From Candidatus Alistipes faecigallinarum (GTDB lineage Bacteria; Bacteroidota; Bacteroidia; Bacteroidales; Rikenellaceae), in contig DXDG01000001.1 in assembly GCA_019115605.1 (NCBI GenBank), forward strand, positions 62,001 through 126,000: a stretch of DNA of 64,000 nt, in the 5' to 3' direction. The number at the start of each line of letters is the position of its first letter. The stretch's first letter is position 1. The translations under genes were made by a program, and so were the position numbers. Of the stretch, positions 8,428-17,118 are shown in pieces. The notes below the pieces were generated by a model. That model was not told the DNA's origin and ran no database searches. It saw only the letters and a list, made by a program, of their open reading frames with translations.

Positions 8428-8834
8428 TCCGCCGCCTTCTTACCTTGTTCACGCTGCTGCTGGTCGCCTGCGGCGGCAACGGCCGCAGCCAGGCATCCAC
8501 GCCGGAGGCGGCGCGCGGACAGGCGGCGCCGTCGGGACGGGTGGAGGTGCTCTACTTCCACGGCAAGAAACGCTGTGCAACCTGCATCGCCATCGAGCAA
8601 CTGACGAAGGAGACCGTCGAAGGACTCGGCCGCAGGGATGTCTCGGTGCGGATTCTGGAGATCGGACAAAACGAAGAGCTGGCCCAACGCTACGGCGTGG
8701 CGTGGTCGTCGCTGCTCGTCGTACGCGGCGATTCCGTAAGGGATCTGACCCGCATGGGATTCAGCCTCGCCCGAAGCCGTCCGGAGGAGTTCCGGGCCCG
8801 TCTGACGGAAACCGTAACACAGCTCGCCCGATAG
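8424..8834 (+). CDS. arsF: ArsF-like thioredoxin-fold lipoprotein
   Basis: A 136-residue exported lipoprotein: hydrophobic signal MIRRLLTLFTLLLVAC with lipobox LVAC (lipidated Cys16), a short linker, then a thioredoxin-like domain beginning VEVLYFHGKKRCATC with a CxxC pair at 51 and 54. This combination, placed between a small thioredoxin and a CcdA-like permease, matches the ArsF family described from Bacteroides organoarsenical operons, where ArsE/F/G are implicated in reduction of nitroaromatic arsenicals and export of the amino products. Role here is by family and context. It overlaps the gene before by four bases and is followed directly (no gap) by arsG. Confidence 0.83.
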   Translation: MIRRLLTLFTLLLVACGGNGRSQASTPEAARGQAAPSGRVEVLYFHGKKRCATCIAIEQLTKETVEGLGRRDVSVRILEIGQNEELAQRYGVAWSSLLVVRGDSVRDLTRMGFSLARSRPEEFRARLTETVTQLAR

Positions 8835-9538
8835 ATGGAGACCCTGCAAGAACTGCTCGACGGCAGCACGACGCCGCTGTGGAGCGCGCTGCTGCTGGGA
8901 CTGATGACCGCCGTCAGTCCCTGCCCGCTGGCAACGAATATCGCGGCCGTGGGATACCTCGGCCACGACGCAACGAACCGCCATCAGGTTTTCCTGGCCG
9001 GATTGTGCTACACCCTCGGGAGGGTGCTTACCTACACCGTGCTGGGCATGGTGCTGATTCCCCTGCTGCGGCGCGGCGCGGATCTCTTCGATGCGGAGCG
9101 GATGCTTGCCCGGTACGGCGAGGTGCTGCCGCCCGCGGTCCTGCTGCTCTTCGGGGTGCTGCTGCTCCTCGGCGCCGGCTGAAACTGCCGCGAATCGGCC
9201 GCATCAACGGAGAGGCTCTCCGCAGCAACGGATACGGAGGCGCGCTGCTGCTGGGCGCCCTCTTAGCGCTGGCCTTCTGCCCCACAAGCGCGCTTTTCTA
9301 TTTCGGAATGCTGCTGCCGATGGCTGCCGCCGAAACGGGCGGATGGCTGCTGCCCGCACTTTACGCCGTGGCAACGGGGCTGCCCGTGGCCGCTGCCGCA
9401 TGGATCCTGGCATACGGAGCCGCAGGCATCGGAGTCTTCTACAACCGCATGCAGCGCCTGCAGAAGGGACTCACGCTCCTCGTGGGCGGAGGAATGATCC
9501 TCGCCGGAATCTATTACGCCATCCTGCTGATTTCATAA
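8835..9538 (+). pseudogene. arsG: ArsG-like aromatic arsenical permease, interrupted by a -1 frameshift
   Basis: Two partial frames together make a 230-240 residue, six-segment membrane protein. The first (8835-9182, 115 residues) carries AVSPCPLATNIAAVGYLG and ends LLLLGAG at a TGA at 9180-9182; the second, one base back in frame, continues without a break as LKLPRIGRINGEALR...ALAFCPTSALFYFG to a stop at 9536-9538. The two CP-containing halves (SPCPLATN and AFCPTSALFYFG) are the internal repeat of DsbD/CcdA-like ArsG permeases. One extra base near 9176-9180 would restore the gene. There is no slippery heptamer before the stop, so programmed frameshifting is unlikely; it is a real mutation or a sequencing/assembly deletion. 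Confidence 0.84.
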
Positions 9539-9557
9539 ATTCAAAAAACCGATATCG

Positions 9558-10526
9558 ATGATCGACCGCTTTGCCGCCTGGCTCGTATACGGCCTCTTCG
9601 GACTGGATCCCAAAAGCCGTCTCGGAAGCTCCGTACACTTTTTCTTCTACGACACCACCAAGATCCTGCTGCTGCTCTTCCTCATCAGCATTCTGATGGG
9701 AATCATCAACGCCTACTTCCCCATCGGCCGGCTGCGGCACTTTCTTACCACGCGCCGCCTCTTCGGCCTGCAATACCTCTTCGCCTCGCTTTTCGGAGCC
9801 ATCACTCCGTTCTGCTCCTGCTCGTCGATCCCCCTCTTCATCGGATTCGTCAAGGGAGGGATCCCGCTCGGCGTAACCTTCGCCTTTCTGATCACCTCGC
9901 CGCTCGTGAACGAGGTTGCCGTAGCCCTCTTTCTCGGATCGTTCGGTCTGCGGGCCACCCTGATCTACGTTACAAGCGGCATCCTGCTCGGCACGATCGG
10001 AGGTTTCGTTCTGAGCCGCTTCCGCCTTGAAAGATACCTGTCGCCATGGGTCAGAACCCTCCAGGCAAACTCCGACGAACAGACCGAAGCCTGGGAGCGG
10101 CAACGGACCTCGCTGGCCAAGCGCCTTCCCGCCATCGCACGCGACGCGCTGGGAATCGTCCGCGGCGTCCTGCTCTATGTCTTGATCGGCATCGGCATCG
10201 GGGCCGCCATACACGGATATGTTCCCGAAGGATTCTTCACCCGCTACCTCGCCTCGTCGAACCTGCTGGCCGTACCGCTCGCCGTGCTCTGCGCCGTGCC
10301 GATGTACGCCAACGCCGCGGGAATCGTCCCCGTGATTCAGGTCTTCGTCGCCAAGGGGGTGCCGCTGGGCACGGCCATCGCCTTCATGATGGCCGTGGTG
10401 GGGTTGTCGCTTCCCGAAGCCACGATGCTCAAGAAGGTCATGACCTGGAAGCTCATCGGCATTTTCTTCGGGACGGTAACCCTCTTCATCATCCTCTCGG
10501 GCTACCTGTTCAATCTGATCCTGTAG
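9558..10526 (+). CDS. arsP: ArsP-like organoarsenical efflux permease (DUF318 family)
   Basis: A 322-residue inner-membrane permease with about eight hydrophobic segments in two halves. The family mark TPFCSCSSIPLFIGF is at 84-96, with adjacent cysteines 86 and 88, followed by ITSPLVNEVAV; the second half has VPMYANAAGIVPVIQVF and GLSLPEATMLKK. ArsP proteins export trivalent organic arsenicals such as methylarsenite and reduced roxarsone. It follows the arsG remnant by 19 bases, in the same orientation, and converges on oxyR with only 11 bases between the stops and no evident terminator. Other members of the family have unknown substrates, so the arsenic assignment leans on neighbours. Confidence 0.87.
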   Translation: MIDRFAAWLVYGLFGLDPKSRLGSSVHFFFYDTTKILLLLFLISILMGIINAYFPIGRLRHFLTTRRLFGLQYLFASLFGAITPFCSCSSIPLFIGFVKGGIPLGVTFAFLITSPLVNEVAVALFLGSFGLRATLIYVTSGILLGTIGGFVLSRFRLERYLSPWVRTLQANSDEQTEAWERQRTSLAKRLPAIARDALGIVRGVLLYVLIGIGIGAAIHGYVPEGFFTRYLASSNLLAVPLAVLCAVPMYANAAGIVPVIQVFVAKGVPLGTAIAFMMAVVGLSLPEATMLKKVMTWKLIGIFFGTVTLFIILSGYLFNLIL

Positions 10527-10537
10527 GCCGGGCCACG

Positions 10538-11437
10538 CTACGCCCCCACCGGACGGACATTGGCCAGAATCGTCTCCGTGAGGGCCCGGATGATCGAGTT
10601 CTTGACATAGGTCCGGCGCACGGCCACGGCGATCTTGCGCGAGGTCGCCCCCTTGGCGATGGTCTTCAACCGGTCGCGGTGGTCGGCGGGGATGTATTCG
10701 ATGGCCATCTCGGGAATGATCGTCAGGCACGACGTGCAGTCCACGATGCGCATGAGCGTGTCGAGCGACCCCGACTCGAAGGTGTAGTGCGCCGGCATGG
10801 TCCGCCGCGCCTGGCACAGCTCGATGATCTGGTCGCGCATGCAGTTGCCCGGACTCAGAATCACCAGATCCTTCAGGTCGATATCCTCGATGCGGATGTT
10901 CGAACGCTCGTAGAGCGGGTTTTCGGGCGAGACGTAGGCGTAGAAACGGTCGCTGAAGAGCTCCTGCTCGATGATCCCCTCGCCGCAGGTGCCGCTGGCC
11001 ACCAGCGCCGCGTCGATGCGGTCGCGCTTGAGCGCCTCGACGATGTCGGCCGTGATCATCTCCGAGATCTCCAGCTCGACCTTCGGATAGTCGCGCACGA
11101 AGGCCGGGATGAACTTGTGCAGCAGGTAGGGCGCAATGGTCGGGATGACGCCCAGACGCAGCTTGCCGGCCGTCTCGCCCTTCAGCTCCGAGACCGCCTC
11201 GCGGATGCCGTTGTAGGCCGTGAGCGTCTCCCGGGCCTTTTCGAGCACCACCTCGCCCGCTTCGGTCGGAATGACGGGTTTCTTCGAACGGTCGAGCAGC
11301 ACCACGCCCAGCTCCTCTTCGAGCGACTTGATCTGCATGCTCAACGAAGGCTGCGTTACGAAGCAGTGCTCCGCGGCGAGCGAAAAGCTGCCGCAGTTGG
11401 CCACCGCCAACAGGTATTCAAGCTGGATTATAGTCAT
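10538..11437 (-). CDS. oxyR: OxyR, peroxide-sensing LysR-family activator
   Basis: A 299-residue LysR regulator: N-terminal helix-turn-helix (MTIIQLEYLLAVANCGSFSLAAEHCFVTQPSLSMQIKSLE) and a C-terminal sensor domain. The sensor contains SPGNCMRDQIIELC, with cysteines falling at exactly residues 199 and 208, the positions of the redox pair of E. coli OxyR, in the same C-x8-C spacing. This makes it a genuine OxyR rather than a generic LysR protein. It should activate catalase, peroxiredoxin and Dps genes under peroxide; none of these lies in the window. It points away from trpS and has a long inverted repeat in its upstream region. Confidence 0.94.
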   Translation of the reverse strand: MTIIQLEYLLAVANCGSFSLAAEHCFVTQPSLSMQIKSLEEELGVVLLDRSKKPVIPTEAGEVVLEKARETLTAYNGIREAVSELKGETAGKLRLGVIPTIAPYLLHKFIPAFVRDYPKVELEISEMITADIVEALKRDRIDAALVASGTCGEGIIEQELFSDRFYAYVSPENPLYERSNIRIEDIDLKDLVILSPGNCMRDQIIELCQARRTMPAHYTFESGSLDTLMRIVDCTSCLTIIPEMAIEYIPADHRDRLKTIAKGATSRKIAVAVRRTYVKNSIIRALTETILANVRPVGA

Positions 11438-11458
11438 AATTCAGGTCTATTTCGGAAA

Positions 11459-11487
11459 GCGAATATATAAAAAAAAACTATATTCGC
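11459..11487. repeat. GCGAATATA-N11-TATATTCGC inverted repeat between oxyR and trpS
   Basis: Perfect 9-bp arms around an A-rich spacer (T, nine A, C), 22 bases upstream of the oxyR ATG. Candidate operator for oxyR autoregulation; as RNA it could fold, but there is no U-tract, so a terminator is unlikely. Confidence 0.58.
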
Positions 11488-11519
11488 AAACTTTATTAGG
11501 CCGCACTCGCGCTTTTTCG

Positions 11520-11527
11520 TAAGTTTG
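11520..11527 (+). promoter_or_regulatory. -7 promoter element for trpS
   Basis: TAAGTTTG fits TAnnTTTG. It would give a 5' leader of about 100 bases before the trpS ATG at 11633; no TTG at the -33 distance and no recognisable leader peptide or riboswitch in that leader. Confidence 0.55.
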
Positions 11528-11626
11528 TGCCAATGAACACCGGCCGTCGCGGGTCGGAGAACGGGCCGTCGGAGTCGCTCCGCAACGCCCGGACGATCCC
11601 GCAACCGCCTGCAAGCTACTTATTGA

Positions 11627-12760
<1,134 letters not shown>

Positions 12761-12794
12761 CGGCCGCCGCCCCGCGCGACAAACATCCGCAGCC

Positions 12795-14576
12795 ATGCAG
12801 ATCCGCACCGACCGCATCTACCCGCTCTTCCTCCATCTGACCCGGAGGCTCTCGAACCGCCAGATGATGATGCTTCTGGCCGTGGTGGTCGGTGCGCTGG
12901 CCGGCATCGGCACCTATCTGTTCGAGATCCTGCTCTACGGCATCAAGACGGGACTGACGAACTGGTTCCCGGTGGACAGCGCCCACTTCCTCTTCCTGAT
13001 CTACCCCGCCGTGGGTATCATCCTCGCGACACTCTTTGTCAAGTACATCGTCCGCGACAACATCTCCGAAGGGGTTACACGCGTGCTCTACGCCATGTCG
13101 AGCCGCAATTCGCGCATCGCCGCGCACAACTGCTGGACCTCGGTCGTGGGCGGTGCCACGACGATCGGATTCGGCGGTTCGGTGGGTCCCGAGGCCCCGA
13201 TCGTCCTGACGGGCGCCGCCATCGGCTCGAATGTCGGAAGGCTCGTACGCCTGAACTACAAGCACACGACGCTGCTGCTCTGCTGCGGCGCGGGCGCTGC
13301 CCTTGCGGCCATCTTCAAGGCGCCGATCACCGGCGTGGTCTTTGTGCTGGAGATCCTCATGCTCGACATCACGGCCGCCTCGGTCATTCCGCTGCTCATC
13401 GCCTCGATCACCGCCACGACGATGGCCTTCGTGCTGCGCGGATTCGACCCCATCCTGGCCGTAACGCTCGCCCCGGAGGACGCCTTCGAGTTGTGGCAGA
13501 TCCCGCTCTTCATCCTCCTTGGCATCCTCTGCGGACTGATGGCCTGGTACTTCACCTCGATGAACTCCCGCGTCGGAGGCCTCTTCAAACGCATCGACAA
13601 GCAGTGGAAACGGTGGCTGCTCGGCGGCAGCATCCTCGGCATCCTGATCTTCATCTTCCCGCCGCTCTACGGCGAAGGTTACGAAGGTTTCACCGCCCTG
13701 ATGCACGGCAATACGCTGTCCCTGTTCGACAACTCGTTCTTCTACCGCTTCCGCGACATCGACTGGGTCGTGATCCTCTTCATCATCGCCACGATGTTCT
13801 TCAAGGTCATCGCCATGGCCTCGACCAACGCCGCGGGCGGTGTCGGCGGAACCTTCGCACCGTCGCTGTTCGTCGGCGCCTTCACGGGAGCCACGCTGGC
13901 GCTCCTCTGCAACATGCTCTTCCACTGGGAGGTCTCGGTGGTCTCGTTCACCCTCGTCGGCATGGCCGGTGTGATGTCCGGGGTGATGAAGGCTCCGCTC
14001 ACCTCGATCTTCCTCATCGCCGAACTCTCGAACGGCTACGGGCTCTTCATCCCGCTGATGATCACGGCCTGCATCTCCTTCGCCGTGGACTACTACCTCG
14101 ACCCCGACTCGATCTACACCAAGCAGCTGCGCCAGAAGGGCGAACTGCTCACGCACGACAAGGACCAGTCGGTCTTCGTCTTCCTGAAGCTCGACGAACT
14201 GATGGAGACCGACTTCCTGCGCATCAAGGAGAACATGACCCTGGGCGACATCGTGCACATCATCTCCACGGCCCGGCGCAACATCTTCCCCGTGATCGAC
14301 AACTTCGGGCGGCTGCTGGGCGTCGTGCAGCTCGACGACCTGCGCGAGGATATGTTCAAGCCCGAAAAATACGGCCGCCCCATCTCGGACTACATGATCG
14401 CCCCGCCCGACAGGATCCTCGAACACGAATCGATCCTGAGCGTCATGGAGAAGTTCGAGGACAAGCACACCTGGATGCTTCCCGTCGTCGATACGCGGAA
14501 CCGCTACCTGGGATTCATCTCCAAGTCGCGCATTCTGAACGCCTATCGCGAACAGCTCGTAAAGATCCAGCAATAA
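12795..14576 (+). CDS. CLC-family chloride channel/transporter with C-terminal CBS domains
   Basis: A 593-residue protein with the CLC membrane core (to about 440) and a cytoplasmic pair of CBS domains (about 465-590). Filter motifs seen: GGSVGPEAP at 127-135, whose Glu133 is the gating glutamate, and GGVGGTFAPSLFVGA near the middle. The first filter motif, GSGIP in classical members, is replaced by DNISEGVTRVLY, so anion selectivity or coupling may differ. The CBS pair normally binds adenine nucleotides and adjusts transport. Cotranscribed with trpS by spacing; no functional link is evident. Confidence 0.93.
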   Translation: MQIRTDRIYPLFLHLTRRLSNRQMMMLLAVVVGALAGIGTYLFEILLYGIKTGLTNWFPVDSAHFLFLIYPAVGIILATLFVKYIVRDNISEGVTRVLYAMSSRNSRIAAHNCWTSVVGGATTIGFGGSVGPEAPIVLTGAAIGSNVGRLVRLNYKHTTLLLCCGAGAALAAIFKAPITGVVFVLEILMLDITAASVIPLLIASITATTMAFVLRGFDPILAVTLAPEDAFELWQIPLFILLGILCGLMAWYFTSMNSRVGGLFKRIDKQWKRWLLGGSILGILIFIFPPLYGEGYEGFTALMHGNTLSLFDNSFFYRFRDIDWVVILFIIATMFFKVIAMASTNAAGGVGGTFAPSLFVGAFTGATLALLCNMLFHWEVSVVSFTLVGMAGVMSGVMKAPLTSIFLIAELSNGYGLFIPLMITACISFAVDYYLDPDSIYTKQLRQKGELLTHDKDQSVFVFLKLDELMETDFLRIKENMTLGDIVHIISTARRNIFPVIDNFGRLLGVVQLDDLREDMFKPEKYGRPISDYMIAPPDRILEHESILSVMEKFEDKHTWMLPVVDTRNRYLGFISKSRILNAYREQLVKIQQ

Positions 14577-14945
14577 ACCCGGCAACCGCCCGGGTTCGGA
14601 TGCAACCGTCTTCGCCGGCAACCGCTCCCGGCAAAGAGGGAGATCGTCCGCCGGTTTCATTTCGTAACCCGTCCCATCATCCTCCCCGCCGACAATCCGG
14701 ATCTGCTGCTCCTCAAACAGCGAGTCCGTCGATCTGCCTGTCGCTCAAAAACTTCGGAGTAACAACCTGGCAAAGAAACGGATGACAATCCGAAACCAAA
14801 CAAATTATCACACAAATCACAGTATACCAGCATATTACAATGAATTAATAAAAATATTTCAATATTATTTCGCATTTTACGTTACACTTTTCCACAATTT
14901 ATCTATATTTGCAGCCGATATATCCCTAACCTTAAATTTTGCTCT
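14577..14945 (+). other. 369-base intergenic region, GC-rich then AT-rich
   Basis: After the CLC stop there is a small 7-bp hairpin (14576-14582 with 14590-14596) without a U-tract. The next 200 bases show no credible gene. From about 14790 the DNA becomes AT-rich, as is usual upstream of Bacteroidetes promoters, ending in the promoter box for the lipoprotein gene. Nothing else recognised. Confidence 0.6.
14904..14911 (+). promoter_or_regulatory. -7 promoter element for the lipoprotein gene
   Basis: TATATTTG, followed by an expected start near 14914-14918 and a leader of about 30 bases. No clear -33 TTG. Confidence 0.62.
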
Positions 14946-16216
14946 ATGAAAAAACTGATTGCCTTTTGCGGAATGATGTTGTGTTGCATGTGGGCATTGA
15001 CTGGTTGCAACGACAACGATTCGGAATCGACACCGGACCCGGTGGTATCCGCTTCTCGTTCGAGTTGATAAGCAAGACCTCCGGTTCGATTACCGTCAGC
15101 GTTACTCCCCAGAATTACGACGGGAACTACTATTGGGCCCCCATCGAGGCCGCAACGCTCCGTGAAAAATACGGCGACGATCCCAACGCGGCCGCAGTCG
15201 ATGTGGTTACCATGCTCAAGAGCCTGTATGGCGAGTACGGATACAACTCCTTCGAGGAGTTCTACGCATCGCAGATCTCCACGGGAACCGACACCGCCAC
15301 CTATGACGGATTCATGGCCCAGACACCGATCTACTGCCTGGCATTCGGACTGGACGAGGCAGGTGTCATCACCACCCACGTATGCCTTTCGGAGCTGTAC
15401 ACCACCGACGCCGTAGCCCCCTCGTCGAATACCTTCAAGATTACGCTCGACAATACGACCGTCACGGTCGAGCCGTCGAACGACGATACCTATACCTATT
15501 ATCTCTTCCCGCAGAGCGTGATCGACGGCTATGAGTCACTCGACGCCCTGGCCGAGGCCTTCATCACGCAGAACCAGAGCATGATGGGCCTGCTCACCTA
15601 TTCGGGAACCCAGCAAAAGGACTTCTTTGACACGTTCTTCCAGAACGGTACGGGCAACTACGTCGCCCTCGCATTCGGATACGAGAGCGGCTGCATCACC
15701 ACCGACGTGACGGCCGAGACCTTCGAATACGTCGTAGCCGATCCTTCGGTCGGCGATCCCTTCTCGAACCTCACCGGAGACGTCTCGGTAGCTTGCACCG
15801 ACGCCTACTACGAAAAGGGATTCGGCGGGAACCAGTTCTCCGACAAGGCCTTCACCTACTTCCTGGCCCTGCAGGCCGAATCCTCCTACTACTATCCCGA
15901 GACGCGTCTCTGCCTCTACATCCAGAAGGAGAACGACTCGGCATTTCCCGAGGATATGGCCGGCGTCTACAAGATCAACGCATCCCTGGCTTCGGGAAGC
16001 GTGGTCAAGGGATGGAAGGACGAGGAAGGTTACCACCACGGCAGCATCTACTATGAGAAGGATGCCTACGTGCCCAACGCCTCGATCGACTCCGGTACGG
16101 TAACCATCGAAAAGAACTCCGACGGCACCTATACCGTAACCGTAGACGCTCAGGACATGAACGGACATGCCATCCGCGCCAACTACACCGGAGCAATCCC
16201 GGAGTATACCGAATAG
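14946..16216 (+). pseudogene. Secreted lipoprotein of unknown function, frameshifted after the signal peptide
   Basis: ATG at 14946 encodes a textbook lipoprotein signal, MKKLIAFCGMMLCCMWALTGC (lipobox LTGC, Cys21), then NDNDSESTPDP, but this frame stops at 15066-15068. The rest of the protein, about 385 residues starting near RFSFELISKTSGSITVSVTP, continues one base back in frame to the stop at 16214-16216. One extra C in the run at 15037-15039 would give TPDPGGIRFSFELISKT and restore the gene. The body is Tyr/Asp/Ser-rich beta-structure with a C-terminal module of the type common in Bacteroidales surface lipoproteins (GTVTIEKNSDGTYTVTVDAQD.NGH.I.A.YTG). An alternative ATG at 14939 in the long frame has no plausible export signal. 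Function unknown. Confidence 0.78.
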
Positions 16217-16240
16217 ACGGCCTTCCCGACCCCAAAAGGG

Positions 16241-16283
16241 ATGTTCCGATGGAGAATTGAAGACTCCATCGGAACATTTTTTT
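16241..16283 (+). terminator. Intrinsic terminator after the lipoprotein gene
   Basis: Perfect 14-bp stem atgttccgatggag / ctccatcggaacat, loop of nine, followed by seven T. Confidence 0.93.
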
Positions 16284-16314
16284 CATCATACGGGCATAAT
16301 TTTGTCGTGTTTAC

Positions 16315-16345
16315 TTGTAAAAATGTAAATTATACTTTACATTTG
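16315..16345 (+). promoter_or_regulatory. Promoter of the membrane protein/XRE pair
   Basis: TTG at 16315-16317, 20 bases, TACATTTG at 16338-16345: a full match to the Bacteroidetes promoter. A 9-bp palindrome overlaps the -7 box. Confidence 0.8.
16321..16344. promoter_or_regulatory. AAATGTAAA-N6-TTTACATTT operator palindrome
   Basis: Perfect 9-bp arms (16321-16329 and 16336-16344) with spacer TTATAC, covering the -7 element. Most simply the binding site of the XRE regulator encoded at 16846, giving autorepression. Confidence 0.68.
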
Positions 16346-16409
16346 CAGCAGCAGGCGGGAGCAGTGCGCACCTCCGGCTGCCTGCCCGAACGACAAAAAG
16401 AGAACGACC

Positions 16410-16856
16410 ATGAACACAACCATTCTGCTGCCCTATCCCTTCAAGCGAATCGGATGGGTGCTCTTCATCCCGGCCGCGCTGCTCGGGATTCTGATGGGAA
16501 TCGACGGATTCAACGGCTTTCCGTCGTTTCTGCTGCCCGGAGCGGCGGAGACGAGCCAGACATTGGACCGCATCTGCAACAACGCGGCGCTGATCGGCAC
16601 GCTCGTCGGGGCGCTGCTGATCACCTGCTCGCGCGAGCGGATCGAGGACGAGCTCATCGGCCGCATCCGTCTGAACGCCCTGCTTGCGGCGCTCTACGTC
16701 CACATCGGCATTTCGGTCGCCGCCGCCCTGCTGCTTTACGACCTCTCCTACCTCAACTTCATGATCTTCAACCTGTGCCTGCTGCCCGTCCTCTTCCTCG
16801 TGATCGAACGGGCGCTGCTGTGGCGTCTCGGAAAGGAGGCCGCGCATGAAGAATAG
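16410..16856 (+). CDS. Four-helix integral membrane protein of unknown function
   Basis: A 148-residue protein with four predicted membrane segments (about 14-31, 57-74, 88-108, 112-133) and little else: short loops, and a basic/acidic cytoplasmic stretch CSRERIEDELIGRIRLN between helices 2 and 3. The end of the frame overlaps the XRE regulator by 11 bases, so the two are translationally coupled. Small membrane proteins paired with a YgzD-like XRE regulator are common in Firmicutes and Bacteroidetes; the role of the pair is not established. I do not recognise a specific family. Confidence 0.8.
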   Translation: MNTTILLPYPFKRIGWVLFIPAALLGILMGIDGFNGFPSFLLPGAAETSQTLDRICNNAALIGTLVGALLITCSRERIEDELIGRIRLNALLAALYVHIGISVAAALLLYDLSYLNFMIFNLCLLPVLFLVIERALLWRLGKEAAHEE

Positions 16857-17046
16857 GATCCGGGTCGCACGCGCCGAGGTGCGCATGACCCAGCAGCAGC
16901 TGGCCGAGGCCGTCGGCGTAAGCCGCCAGACGGTGAACGCCATCGAGAGCGGGAAGTTCGTTCCCTCGACGCTTCTGGCGCTCAAGATCGCGCGGCTCTT
17001 CGGGAAAAGCGTCGAGGAGCTCTTCTCGCTCGACGAGGAGGAGTAG
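16846..17046 (+). CDS. XRE-family helix-turn-helix regulator (YgzD-like)
   Basis: A 66-residue protein that is almost only a Cro/C1-type DNA-binding domain: NRIRVARAEVRMTQQQLAEAVGVSRQTVNAIESGKFVPSTLLALKIARLFGKSVEELFSLDEEE. The Q-x3-A-x3-GVSRQTVNAIE turn and the closing VEELF are typical of the YgzD group. Likely a repressor of its own operon through the palindrome at 16321-16344. Ends just before a strong bidirectional terminator. Confidence 0.92.
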   Translation: MKNRIRVARAEVRMTQQQLAEAVGVSRQTVNAIESGKFVPSTLLALKIARLFGKSVEELFSLDEEE

Positions 17047-17064
17047 ATTCGCCGGATACAGAAG

Positions 17065-17100
17065 ACCCCTCCTGCACATGGTGTGCAGGAGGGGTCTTTT
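17065..17100. terminator. Terminator between the XRE gene and GH97 gene
   Basis: Perfect 13-bp stem (17065-17077 with 17083-17095), loop ATGGT, then CTTTT on the plus strand. The genes converge, and the mirrored GAAG gives a weaker tail for the minus strand. Confidence 0.88.
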
Positions 17101-17118
17101 CGTTGTACGCTCGCGCCG

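Noticed and set aside
9160..9182. Programmed -1 ribosomal frameshift in arsG
   Set aside because: No slippery heptamer and no obvious downstream pseudoknot; a one-base deletion is simpler.
9471..10817. 448-codon minus-strand frame over the ArsP-like gene
   Set aside because: Antisense to a well-supported permease, with shadow composition.
14939..15060. Alternative ATG start for the lipoprotein in the long frame
   Set aside because: The N-terminus it would give has no export signal, while the other frame gives a textbook lipoprotein signal.
16846..17046. Membrane protein/XRE pair as a toxin-antitoxin system
   Set aside because: The membrane protein has four helices and no toxin motif, and the regulator is second in the operon and of the YgzD type; regulation of a membrane function is more likely.
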